Shown in pieces: positions 33,400-45,720 of a stretch of 64,000 nt of DNA. The position numbers and the translations under genes were made by a program. A model generated the notes under the pieces. The model made no database searches and had not been told where the DNA came from. It worked only from the letters and a program-made list of their open reading frames with translations. Source of the DNA: Cordia subcordata (taxonomy: Eukaryota > Streptophyta > Magnoliopsida > Boraginales > Cordiaceae). Position 1 is the stretch's first letter, and every line of letters begins with the position of its first letter. Where the stretch lies: NCBI GenBank assembly GCA_028554755.1, contig JAPTOF010000016.1, forward strand, positions 7,167,001 through 7,231,000, in the 5' to 3' direction.

Positions 33400-36300
33400 G
33401 ACAATCAAGAGTAGTCTTTGAGTCGTCGCATGTCAATCTTGTGTACCAGTTTCTCCAATGTTGTTGCAGGTAATGCTTTTGTAAATAAATCTGCTAAATT
33501 GTCACTTGAGCGAATTTGGCAAACATTGATCTCACCTTTCTTTTGGAGTTTAGGTGTAAAGAAGAACTTTGGTGAGATATGTTTAGTTCTGTCACCTTTG
33601 ATGTAACCTCCTTTAACTTGAGCAATGCATGCAATATTATCTTCATATAGTATAGTAGGTCCTCTTTTGTTAGCTGAAATGTTGCATTCTCCTTCAATAT
33701 GTTGAGTTAAAGACCTTAACCATATACATTCTCGGCTCGTCTCATGTAGTCCAAGTATTTCAGCATGATTTGAGGAGGTGGCAGCAATAGTCTGCTTTGT
33801 TGAGCGCCAGCAAATAGCTGTACCACCATATGTAAAGAGATATCCAGTTTGGGATCACCCTTTATGCGGGTCAGATAAATACCTAGCATTTGCATACCTT
33901 ATTAATGCATGATGTGTATGCTTTGAATACAATAAGCCCATATAAATTGTTCTACAAAGATAACGAAATACATGTTTAATACCGGCCCAATGTCTTCGTG
34001 TTGGTGCAGCACTAAATCTTGCTAATAAATTTACAAAAAATGTAATATCTGAACGTGTATTATTAGCAAGATGCATCAATGCACCAATTTCACTAAGATA
34101 TGGTACTTCAGGGCCAAGTATTTCTTCATTAGCTTCTCGAGGACGAAAATTGTCCTTTTTGATATCTAGAGATCGAACAACCATTGGGATACTCAATGGG
34201 TGAGCTTTGTCTATATTAAATTTCTTCAAAACTTTTTCAATATAAGTCTTTTGGTGGACTAAAATTCTACTTGGCAAATGCTTAATTTGCAGTCCGAGAC
34301 AAAATTTAGATTTGCCTAGATCTTTCATCTCAAATTCTTTGCACAAATATGTAGCTGTTGCTTTAAGCTCTTCAATAGTCCCTATGATGTTTAAATCATC
34401 AACATATACAATAATAATAACAAACCCTTTTCTTGATCTCTTGATAAAAACACATGGGCTTATGGGACTATTAACACATCATTCCTTTAAGAGGTACGTA
34501 CTTAGACGATTGTACCACATTCGTCCATATTATTTCAATCCATATAAGGATCTTTGCAATTTAATGGAGTACATCTCCTAGGGTTTTGATCTATATGCTT
34601 TAGGCATATTTAGTCCTTTAGGGACTTTTATATAAACATCACTATCAAGTGACCCATACAAATATGCTGTCACTACATCCATGAGATGCATATGAAGTCC
34701 CTCACAAATTACTAGACTGATTAAATATATGAATGTGATTGGGTCCATCACAGGAGAATATGCCTCCTCATCATCATTTCCAGGCCTTTGTGAAAAACCT
34801 TGTGCTACAAGTCATGTTTTATATCTTACAATTTCATTGTTTTCATTTTATTTTCGCACAAATACCCACTTGTAGTCTACAGGCCTTACATTTTGAGGAA
34901 TTTGGACGATAGGTTGAAAAACTTTACGCTTTGTAAGAGAATTTAATTTAGCCTCTACTGCGTCTTTTTATTTAGGCCAATCATTTCTATGTTGACATTC
35001 TTGAACGAACTTTCATTCATAATCGTCGCTTTCTATCATCAATTTAGTAGTTACTGCATATGAAAATTTTTCATCAACAACAATTTCGTTTCGGCTCTAT
35101 CTTTTTCCTATAGATATATAATTAATTGAGAACACTTTATTTTCAATATTGGCGCTATTTTTCTCATACTCAAGTACCTAATTCTCTACTGGTATATTGC
35201 CTTTCCAGCAGTTTCTGCGACATCTACAGGATCTTTAAGAACCTCGAAAATGCCAACTTGCTTATTCAGCTCCTTTCTTTTTCAAAGATTTTTATCTTTG
35301 GAACCAATTAGTCTACCACGTTTTTGACGTGCCGTAGACTCATTTGCTAGGGTATTAGATTGCTCTTTTGAAATATCAATTCTAGCTGGAGTATTTCGAG
35401 CTGAAACATATGACTTAGTTACTCTCTTTGTATCAGTGAATGTATCAGGAAATTGATGAGCAACCTTTGTATATGAATAATTTTCTGAGCTTCTTGTTCA
35501 GATAGGTTTGTGCGAGGATCAAAATGAGCCATAGATGATGCATTCCATGTAATTTTTTGCTTTTCCATCTTTTGTTTTTCTCTATCTAATGCTTGGAATA
35601 TGGTTTCTTCAAACTGGCAATTAACAAAACATGCTGTAAAAAAATCTCCTGTTAACGGTTCAAGATATTTAATGATTGATAGAGACTCAAGACCAACATA
35701 TATACCCAGTCTTCTTTATGGTCCCATTTTTGTGCGTTGTGGGAAAGCAATTGGAATTTATGCTGCACAACTAAATATTTTTAAATGGGATATATTTGGT
35801 TCTCGACCAGAAACCAATTATAAAGGATAATATTTATGATAAGTAGTTGATCTTATCCGAACCAGTGAAACGGCATGCAATATGGCATGTCACCAAGCAG
35901 AACAAAGCAACTTAGTTTTTATAAGTAGTAGTCTAGCAATTAGCTGTAAACATTTAATAAAAGATTTTGCTAAACTATTTTGAATATGTGATGTACAATA
36001 ATCATTAAAAGATTGGGATGTAAATTCTCTTGCATTATCAAGACAAATTTTCTTAATTGTATAATCTGAAAATTGTGCACATTTGTGGATTATTTATGCA
36101 AGGAATCTTGCAAATGTCACTTTTTGAGTGGATAATAAGGAGATATGTGACCAACATGTGGAGGCATCTATTAATACCATAAAATATCGAAATGGTCTAC
36201 ATGCTAGAAAAATAGGCCCACATATGTCCCCTTGAATTTGTTCTAAAAATACAGGATTTTCAGCATCAATTTTAGTTAGAAATGGCCTTATAATCAATTT

Positions 36301-38011
36301 CCCTTGAACATAAGCAGCACATGACAATTCATTTGATGAGAGTACTTTTTGACTTTTTAATGAGTGCCTGTATGAATTTTTAATAATTCGTCTTATCATT
36401 ATTGCGCCTACATGTCCAAGTCAATCATACCAAAGAGTAAAATTCTTTGGATCAATTATCTTCTGGTTTATCACAGCATGTGATTCTACAGGATTTATAT
36501 AAGTATAATATAGTCCAGAAAATAATACTGGCAATTTTTTCAATATATGCTTTTTGTCAGATATAAGCGATGTGATATAGAGATATTCTTTATTGCATTC
36601 CTTCATGGCTTCAATATGATAACCATTTTCTCGTATATCTCTAAAAATGAGTAGATTCCATTGTGATCTGCTGGAATATAAGGCATCGCTTATTATCATT
36701 TTTGTTCCTCTAAGAAATATAACACAAGCTCTACTAGAGCCTTCAATTAACTTTGCAGAACCAACAATTGTATTGACATTTGTATTGGCTAATTTCAGTT
36801 GGGAGAAATACTTCTTAATCTTGAGAATAGTATGTGTTGTAGCACTATCAGCCAAACATATTTCTCCATTATTGATATGATGCAAATTCATAGTTCTCCA
36901 CAATAGTAATAAAGAAAATACACAAATATTAGCAAAGATACGACATTAATTTCATAAAATACAGATATTACATTCGAGCTAAAATTAAGCATTAAAGTGA
37001 CAAACAGTTTGACATAATAAAAACGTTCTATTTTTACATAAAGATTAATTTAGGTGGACATTTCGATCACCAATCAATTGCTCAATATTTTCAGTGGCAT
37101 CTTCAAAGAAGTCAGAGCAGTCAAGGTGTGTGTAATTTATTTGAGTATTTCACAAGATGTTTAGCAGTACGATATGTTTGATGCCAATGTCCTTTCATTC
37201 CACATCTATAGCAAATATTTTCAGTATGTTGGAAAGATTTATTTTGTAGATTATTTTTTTTGTCATGGTTTTCTTGTCTTTTGAAATTTGGTTTGTTTGA
37301 CCTATGAAAATTACGATCATTTCCATGTCTACAACCACGACCATATCCACAACAACGCCCGTGATCATAATTATTTGATGATGTAGCATTCACTTCAGGA
37401 GATGTAATTTCATTCATTTTAGGAAATGGTTGTCTGCCAGTTGGTCGTGTTTGATAGTTTTTCATCAGGAGCTCATTATTTTGATCAGCAACAAAAAGAC
37501 AAGAGATTAGCTCAGAATATTTTTTGAAACCATGCTCTATGTATTGTTGTTGTAAGAGCATATTATATGCGTGAAAAATAGAGAATGTCTTTTCTAACAT
37601 GTCTTCATCAGTGATCTTTTCTCCGCATAATTTCAATTGCGAAGTAATTCTAAATATAGCAGAGTTATACTTGCTTACAGTTTTAAAATCCTGCAATTGC
37701 AAGTGAATCCACTCGTAGCGAGCTTTAGGAAGGATCACTGTTTTATGATGATCAAATCTTTTCTTCAAATTTTGCCAAAGCACTTGTGGATCCTTTACTA
37801 TAAGATATTCAGCTTTAAGCCCTTCATGGAGATGATGACGAAGGAATAGTAATGCGTTAACGTGATCCTATAAGGATGTGTTATTTCTTTCTTTAATTGT
37901 TTCTCCAAGGTCCTTGGCATCGAGATGTATTTCAGCATCAAGGATCCATGATAAACAATTGTTGCCAGAAATATCAAGCGCCACAAACTCAAGTTTCGTG
38001 AGATTTGACAT
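33400..38011 (-). pseudogene. Copia gag-pol remnant
   Basis: The gag start codon is at 38011-38009 (protein begins MSNLTKLEFVALD) and a stop interrupts it near 37868. The nucleocapsid zinc knuckle near 37190 reads CYRCGMKGHWHQTY, so its last Cys is replaced by Tyr. Then come a protease region with DSATTHT (about 36850), integrase pieces (36090-36400), a reverse transcriptase with YVDD (34395-34406), its C-terminal part (33855-34346) and RNase H with YEDNIACI (about 33650). Reading frames change and stop repeatedly between these. Compared with intact elements it cannot make a full polyprotein. Confidence 0.85.
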
Positions 38012-38617
38012 TATAAATCTAGCATATATCAAAAATAAAATAATAAGTGAAATAATAATATATTTACCTGACGTAACTTGTAAATCAATAAATATAAGTA
38101 CGTAGGAATAAATTACAAATATGGCATATGAAACTTATAAGCATGATATAATATAATATAAGATGTCAATTTTAAATAACATGTTAGTATAATTGTTATA
38201 TTTAATCGTTATGTAACTATATTAGTGTTTATGTACTTAGAAGTCATCATCATTTTCTATTTTATTTTATTTTTTAGAGTCATGTTAATCACATATCCAA
38301 GAGTCAAGGTAATCACGTGCCAGAAGTCATCGTAGTCAGGTCTTAAAAATCACGGTATTTGTTATTATTTTTATTATTATTATTTTTTAATCATTGTTTC
38401 ATTAAATAGAGAACATGGCAATATTTTAAAGAAATAATTTAACAAGAATTTTATTTTTAGGATAAATACAATGTAAAATAAATAGGGTATTAAAAAAAAC
38501 CTTTATCCTATAGACATGATATAATAAAATAAGAACTGTTACCGAAACTTTTGTAGGATTGTGCTCCCTTTAATAATTCGCAGAACTCCTCGTCGGCAGA
38601 GATTCGTGCTGATAACG

Positions 38618-38952
38618 TATTATAAAATAATTATAAAAGAGAGAAACATATAGGGATAAAATATAAAGAGAACTAAACTTTTTTTCAATCTCTCAAATAT
38701 ACTTTCTACTTCTCTCAAAATTTTTCTACTCCTTAACCTTAAAAACTCATCCAAACCCATGATATATATAAGCTAAGAATAGAGGAAGCAAAACAATAAA
38801 TGTTTGCTGCAAGAAAATCTAATGCAAATCGGCATATAGCTTTTGCGTGCTAGTTCCAATTTCCATTGTCAAAAGACAACTTCCATTTTCAATCTCAAAG
38901 CTATTGTATTTGACTTTGGGTCATGAACGTCCACACCAATCTTTTCACAACA
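38618..38952 (-). repeat. 5' LTR of the copia element
   Basis: 335 bp, matching 32853-33190 throughout, with scattered substitutions. The terminal TG has become TA at the inner edge on plus (tattataaa). The primer-binding site lies just inside on the minus strand. Confidence 0.9.
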
Positions 38953-40963
38953 TAAATGTCACTTTATTTTTATTACTTTATTTTCACCTATTACGTGACA
39001 TGTTTAGTTGACATGCCAATTAAGTTTTTTTTTTTTTTTTAATCTCTCCCCCTTTTGTCACTTTTCTTTTTTTTTTTTTCTCATCCTCTATTTCCTTTTT
39101 CCTTTCCCTCGATTAAGGCTTCTTTCTCCTTTAGTTTGTCCCAATTAGAGTATTTTTAGTATAGATCTGTAGTTTCTGACCCCATAATATAATACATTAT
39201 ACATGTCAACTTATATTTTAAATGAATTAAAGAGTAGGCAATTTTTCACATGAGAAGTTCTCGAATGCGAGAATTTGTATCTCGCTAAATTGTCTGCCCA
39301 ATTTCATGTTTATCAATAAGCAATCTGATATAATTTTGAACCAAACTAAAGTTTTCATATATTTTAGCAATTACAATTAAATAATGTTTCACGTTTAATA
39401 CGAAATATTCTTTTAAATATTTTCTTCTTTTCTTTTTCTACTTTAATACTAAAAACGTCTGTTGATTTTTTTTTTTTTTAAATTTGTGACGAAGAAAGTT
39501 CAGATTCAGTAAAAATTTTCCTAGAATTCAATCATCAAGTTGGCGGCAAGTAAAATAAGGAAAGGATGCTCTTTTTTCTCAATTGGTCAAAATCAGGTTT
39601 ATTGCTATCGTCTGTTCGTCACTGTATCAAGTTCTTCATGATATTTAGCCCAAAAAAAAAAAAAGAAAACAGAATGTTAGATAATGAACAAAATGAGAAG
39701 GAAAAGGAAGGAAAAAAAAAAAAGAAACCGTAATTAAGGGAGAGAGGAAAAAAAATAAAGAAGAGTGAGAAAAAAATAATAGACAAAAGTGATTAGAAAA
39801 ATGCTTATTTGGTAAGTTATGTAGGAGTGACAATGAAATGATAAAAATAAGGCGACACCTATAATATTGCTCTTTGTCGAAAACTATTAGTAGCAAAGAA
39901 ATCAAAGCCTCACCATGTTTTAGCAACTCATCTCAAACTACCAAAAAGGCAAAATCTAAAAAAATTCATTGAGAATCCGAGAAAATCATCGTTAAAAGTA
40001 GTAGACGTCAAAAGGCAGACGAATACCTTCACCAAAGTGAGTTCAATGGGAGTCACTAACCTAGACAAAGGTCGGATTAAGGAAAACTGGAACTTAAATG
40101 GTTTAGGCATCCCAATGAATAGCACAGACCATCTAAAGTTTGAATAGGTGGTAACAAGACCACCGTATTACCTCTGCAACATGAACAAAATCAGGAGGGT
40201 CAAGATCACTCCATGAGCAAAGCTTCAGGCAATCACTTTGGTTTAGATGTTGGCAAATGAATAGCATAGATCTGAACACAAAAGATCACATCTTCCAGGT
40301 TAATCCAAATAACAACACCATCGGAGCTCACCTCAACGAGAATAGGAGCAAAGACAGGAAACCAACAGATCTGGGCTCATTGATAGAAGAAGTTCAAGGT
40401 CTGAGCCCAAGAAAAACCCCACATGAAACAAACATGCAAGGAGTAAAGGCAACAGAGATACAAAAAGCAAAACAGAAAGTTAAGAAGATGAGACACGATG
40501 GGATCAAGCCCAGAAAAAGTAAATTTCTTCACTGATGTCATTGAACACTCGATTCGGCAAACTAAGGACTAGATTGCTTTAATAACTAGCTTTGATGTCC
40601 CGAATTAACTGTATAAAATTCCTAGTCAGTTAGATAGTTAATACGATCAACTAGTTTAGAATGTTTAGTAAAAGGTTAAAATTATTATAGAAGAACACTT
40701 ATTTTTCAAGAACCGATGTGAGGAACATCATCATGGAAGTGTGCTCCATGTGTTTTATAGAACATCAGGCATACATGTGAAAAATGCCCGTCCATTGGAA
40801 GTGCGGCTCATGTATTTTGGGCTAGCACGGCAATCCGGCCATGGCCCCCTTAGCCTTTCAATTTATTGAAGTTGATGGGCTATTTAACATATAATTTAAT
40901 GGATTATTTGAAATCTCAAATATGGTGAGTTATCTAGTTTTTTTAATGATTTTTATTAATAAT
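38953..40963. other. Intergenic between copia and Athila-like elements, with an unidentified repeat-like segment
   Basis: AT-rich DNA with pyrimidine runs. A less AT-rich block at about 39930-40545 is open over short distances on both strands (plus-strand frame 40257-40535), with words such as caggagggtcaagatcactc. It looks like part of a transposon or a retrocopy, but I cannot name it. Confidence 0.4.
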
Positions 40964-41023
40964 AATTATTATTATAATAATAATAATAACAACAACAACA
41001 ACAATAATAATAATAATAATAAC
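40964..41023. repeat. Compound AAT/AAC microsatellite
   Basis: Interrupted ATT/AAT units, then about five AAC units, then AAT units again. Confidence 0.85.
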
Positions 41024-41223
41024 TCTTTTGTTGAACTTTAAATAATGAGATTTAAGATTTGATAACATCAAACTATGAAAGAGCAACGAGTTCAACTTAA
41101 GATGTTAAAGGTAAAAGATGTGATATGGAGTAAGACAATAGTTACTTTCTGAATTTGCTAAGATATGTTTGTAAAATAAAAAAGCATTTTTCTGGTTTTT
41201 TGATTCACCACAAGTAGATTAAT

Positions 41224-41253
41224 GCCGTGCAAGGCACGGCTACATTACCCAGT
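41224..41253 (+). mobile_element. Possible Helitron 3' terminus
   Basis: A perfect 7-bp hairpin gccgtgc-aag-gcacggc at 41224-41240 is followed nine bases later by cagt. Plant Helitrons end in a GC-rich hairpin a few bases before CTRR and insert before T, so cagt may be an eroded ctagt. No 5' end or replicase was found. Confidence 0.35.
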
Positions 41254-42340
41254 ATTATTGTAATACAAAATTTAAATATTATAATAAATAATTATTAAGA
41301 AAATTTAGTAATCTTACAAGGAGTCAAATAAGTTGTACTTATATTTATGCATTTCTTTTTAAAAATTGAAACAGAGAAAGTTGTTAATTTTATGCCTTAA
41401 ATGTTTTGACAAATTTGAAATAAGATTGATTACAAAGTGGAAAAAAAATTGTAGAATATAATTAAAGGGAATTGGGTAAATATGAGGGTGGGCATATATG
41501 CTTTTCTTTTTTCCGGATTTTACTTAATTAAATCGAATTAGAATTTTATATATAAAATTTATACAGAAATAAAATTGAAAAGTTGATTTTTTATTTTTAA
41601 CTCTCATAAGTAATTTAATATAATGTGAGATGATTTTACAATTATCTAAACTCAGATGTTATAATTTAAATGAACTAAAACTTTTTATATTTAATTTTCT
41701 TCAACTTTCCATATATTTTTATATCTAATCCCAGTTAGCACAATGAGATTTAACAAAAAAAAAAAACACATAAAAAAGAGACAATGAAAAACTCGAAGAC
41801 TAAAAACTTAGTTATTTAAATAATGATTGAGTTTTATAATTTTTATTACCTAATTGGATAATTTAATTTTGTCTTCAAGTTCAAAATTCTAAACCAGAAA
41901 ATCCAAAAATACGGATCAATTTTCAATCTTATGTGAAAGCCAAAATCTATTTTTAAATTTAGTTTAAATTAGCACAACACAATTTAACAAATCTATGTAT
42001 TTCTTTAATTTAGTCTAAATTAGTAAATCTGAAACCCAAATGTCCAAAAAAATCAAATTTTGTAATTTTAAATGTTTAATTTAATAATCTATTAGCTCTA
42101 AAAATTAAATATTTGAACTTAAAAAATTCAACCGACTTACCATGTCTAATTCCGATGGAATGGTTTTTTATAGTTTTTTTTTACTTGAATTGGAAAAAAA
42201 TAAAAAAAATCCAAAAGCAACAAGGTGTGATTAGTAGAAATGAAAAGGAGAGTGCACATCATTTTAATTGAAAAAGAAAGGAAAAAAGATAAAATAGATA
42301 TAAAATTATCTAATCGAAAAGTTTCTTTGATTTTAATAAT
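41254..42340. other. AT-rich intergenic DNA before the Athila-like element
   Basis: No genes recognised. Many A/T tracts and 'aaattt' type words. From about 42341 the sequence joins the local repeat array that continues after the retrotransposon. Confidence 0.45.
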
Positions 42341-42531
42341 AAAATTTTAAAATTTTGAACTTGAAAACTCAAACTAATTCTCTTAACCCGATTTGAGTTT
42401 TATGACTTAGAATACCCAATCATTTTTTTTATCGCAAAGCTCAAAATATTAAAAATTTAAATCAATATCTGTCCTAGATAAAAGTTGAAATATGTGATTA
42501 AGGGGAAAAAAGTAAGAAAAGAAAGAAGAAA

Positions 42532-43882
42532 TGATAAGTTCTAAATAAGTATTTAATTTATATGTTAGATGCACTTGATTTTGGAATAAAATGCTTCTTA
42601 ATCGATATTTTTAATGTAATTTTGCATAAATGTGCTTAGGAAAAGGAGCTGGATGCATTACATATGGATATAGAAGCTTTTTGGACATGTTTGTAGTAAT
42701 CAAAGTCGACATCGTCACGTGGAAAAATGCCATTTAATTGCTACGCGGGTTTTGACTGAGTTGGCCAAGATTGAAGATATTTTTCTGGGCTTTTGGAAGG
42801 AATTAGCTTAAATGTTAGCAGGCTTTTTATTTTGTTGGACTTATTTCAGGCTTTTACCTTTTTATTCCTTTTGGGTCAGGGTTTCCTTATCCAATAAGGA
42901 AAGTATGTTAGGGTTTTTATTATATAAATACCTCTTAGTAGCCACCTTGGAGGAGACAGCTTTTAGTAGACAGTTCTTAGCACACAGATTAATTTTCTCT
43001 TTATTCTTTGAGCAATATTTATGGAGAAGCTGTTCTAATTTCTTTTCTAGCCGAGGATTAATCAAGATTTCAGATCATCAAATTCGTGAGATCTAAGTGT
43101 TTTTCTTCCTTTCATGCTATTTTGGTATTTACGTATTTACTGTTTTAATAATTAATATTGATATGCGATTATTTAATTTTGCGCGCGATTATTTAATTGC
43201 ATGACAATAGGTAGCCAATTAGATTAATTTAATTAATCTAAATATAGTGGTAGCCAGGTTTCCTGTGTAATTACGCGATCTAAATGAGCAATTACCGCGA
43301 GTATTAACTTTTAGAATTGGGTCTTTCTAGATTTTTATTGCTACCGTTAGATAGATCTGCGGGCATCTCCGGGATTAGAGCGTCTAATAGGTAAGGCAAT
43401 AACGGGAAAAATCTTAGGGATTTAAACCGTTATCAACTCGTGAGGAAAGATAAGGTTATTAGGCGCCAATAACTATAAGCGATTTATCGAAATAGTGAAA
43501 GTATTTTTGCATCTATGATCGAATTTGTTGGCGAAATTGCGATTGATTCTCGAGCTAGATTTTATTCTCACTTATTTTCTGATTTTCCAGTTTAGCGAAT
43601 ATTTAGAATTGCATATTTTAGTCAATTTAATTTTTATTTACGTTTTTTTATTTTCTGGTCAGATTGCGTGCCCAGTGCTCTAGACAGATTTGTTAATTTT
43701 ATTGATTTCGTATTTAATTCCCCCCATTTTGGTTGCAACTTAGTTGAGTAATTTACTTGGCATAACTAGAATAAAATATTCTCCCAATCCCTGTGGACTC
43801 GACCCTTTTCTCACCACGCACACAAATTAAAATTACCAGGTAAGAAATAGGAATTTATTTTTGGTGGTTTCGACGCCCATCA
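42532..43882 (+). repeat. 5' LTR of the Athila-like element
   Basis: 1351 bp. Contains a TATA-like tatataaata at 42921-42930, plausible as the element promoter. A 94-codon frame at 42812-43096 is repeated in the other LTR and is a by-product, not a gene. Confidence 0.93.
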
Positions 43883-43887
43883 AATTT

Positions 43888-43905
43888 TGGCGTCGTTGCC
43901 GGGGA
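43888..43905 (+). promoter_or_regulatory. Primer-binding site of the Athila-like element
   Basis: tggcgtcgttgccgggga begins five bases after the LTR end. It matches the TGGCGCCGTTGCCGGGGA type used by Athila-like elements with one change; the primer would be the 3' end of a tRNA (tRNA-Asp in the usual description). Confidence 0.85.
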
Positions 43906-43934
43906 TTGGTGCTGATATTTTTATTTTTATTTTT

Positions 43935-45720
43935 ATGACCAGGTTAGATCGTACAAGTGAGTTGCAATTTGATCCTGAAATCGAAAAGACCGCAAAGAGC
44001 TTGAGAAAAGAAGCAAAGTTGCGGAAACAACTTCAAAAGCAAACCGAAGCTTTACAAGTGCAAAGTGAACCATCGAGTGAATCCGAAAACGAGAAGATGG
44101 CTGGAAACAACCAGACTTTGCGTGAATTGGTGGCTGCCCCCTTGAATCAACAGCCCCTATGCATCACTTATCCTGCATTGAACGCAGATTTTGAACTAAA
44201 ATCGGGTCTAGTGCACCTTCTACCTACCTTTCGCGGATTAGAGAACGAGGATCCATATAAGCATTTGAAGGAGTTTGATGTAGTTTGTTCCAGAATGAAA
44301 CCCCAAGGAGTGACGGAAGATCAAATTAAACTAAGGGCGTTTCCGTTTTCATTGGCGAATCTGACAAAAAAGAATGGTTATTCTACCTTCCATCCGGATC
44401 TATCACAACATGGGATGCAATGGCAAGATCTTTTCTTGACAAATTTTTCCCTACATCAAGGGTAGCTGGTATTAGAAAGGAAATTTGTGCCATTAAGCAG
44501 AAGGATTCGGAGCTACTATATGACTATTGGGAGAGATTTAAAAGACTTTGTGCGAGTTGCCCTCAACATGGAATTTCGGAGCAATCTCTCATTCAATATT
44601 TTTATGAAGGGCTGCTCCCAATAGAGAGAAAAATGATGGATGTCGCAAGCGGAGGTGCTATAGTTGATAAAACACCACAACAAGCTAGAGATTTGATTTC
44701 TATCATGGCTGTAAATTCGCAGCAATTCGAAGCAAGACAAGAACCTTCACGAAGAGTTAATGAGGTAAGTGTTTCTTCAATTGATTTGAAATTGACTCAA
44801 TTAACTGCTCTTGTTCAAAGCTTGGTTACAGGTGGTAATATCGATTCAAAAGGTTTGCAGAATTTGCGTTAAGGTAGGACACTTGACCGACATGTGCCCC
44901 ACGCTTCAAGAAGATGATCCTCAACAAGCCAATGCCGTTGGAGGATTTCCAGGTCCACCACAGCGGAGATATGATCCTTTTTCAACCACTTATAACCCCG
45001 GTTGGAGGGACCATCCGAATTTGAGCTATGGAGCAAGGCAACAAAATTATCACCCACCTAATGCGCAACAATTTCAACCACGACCAACTCTACCACAGCA
45101 GCCTTTACCTCCAAATTCAGGCACTTCTCTTGAAGATATTATGAAAGCTCTTGCTCTTAATGCTCAAGAATTTCAACAGGATACCAAGGCGAGTATTAAG
45201 AACTTGGAAAACCAAGTTAGCCAATTAGCCACCTCCGTTAGCCGATTGGAGTCCCAGGGTAAGCTACCATCTCAAACGGTGGTCAATCCAAAGCAAAACG
45301 CAAGTGCCATGACCTTACGAAGTGGAAAGGAGCTGCAGGATAGCCACTGTCAGGCTAGGCGTGGGCACGCAAAGTTGACAGCACCTGAATCGGAGAAAGA
45401 AATCGAAAAAACTGATGCGGAATGCAATGATAAGGTGCTGGACAGAGATGAAACAAAGCCTAAAAAAGGTGCAGAGCTGGTGGTTAAGCCTCCTTTTCCT
45501 GAGAGATTCACAAAGTCCAAGAAAGAGAAAGAAGAGAAGGAGATTTTTGATCTTTTTCGCAAAGTTGAGGTAAATATCCCCTTACTTGATGCAATTAGAC
45601 AAGTACTTCGAATTGCAAAATTTCTGAAGGAACTATGCACTAATAAGAAGAAGCTTATGGGTAATGAGAAGATAAGTGTGGGGGAGAATGTCTCATTGTA
45701 CTTAAAAGAGATTGCCACCA
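43935..45720 (+). pseudogene. Athila-like gag, frameshifted
   Basis: The ATG at 43935 begins MTRLDRTSEL, a common gag start in this group; the longer open frame starts only at a TTG inside the PBS. The retrotransposon-gag domain (TFRGLENEDPYKHLKEF … WERFKRLCASCPQHG) switches frame near 44360-44460. A second shift near 44850-44870 separates it from a well-formed zinc knuckle CX2CX4HX4C (CRICVKVGHLTDMC). A Pro/Gln-rich stretch and a charged segment follow. A third shift near 45715 leads into protease. Confidence 0.85.

Larger units (their letters stand above)
32853..38952 (-). mobile_element. Ty1/copia LTR retrotransposon, decayed, both LTRs present
   Basis: Two direct LTRs (32853-33190 and 38618-38952) flank a 5.4-kb interior whose coding strand is minus. 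Domains along that strand run gag, protease, integrase, reverse transcriptase, RNase H, the copia order. Flanking 5-mers are tagat (left, 32848-32852) and taaat (right, 38953-38957), a target duplication with one mismatch. A polypurine tract (aaggggag on minus, next to 33191) and a primer-binding-like cgttatcagcacga (minus, by 38617) sit at the proper ends. The LTRs differ at many sites and the coding region is broken by stops and shifts, so the copy is old and not autonomous. Confidence 0.92.

Noticed and set aside
42812..43096. 94-codon ORF present twice (also at 53813-54097)
   Set aside because: It lies wholly inside both LTRs of the Athila-like element, has no domain, and its duplication is explained by the LTRs.
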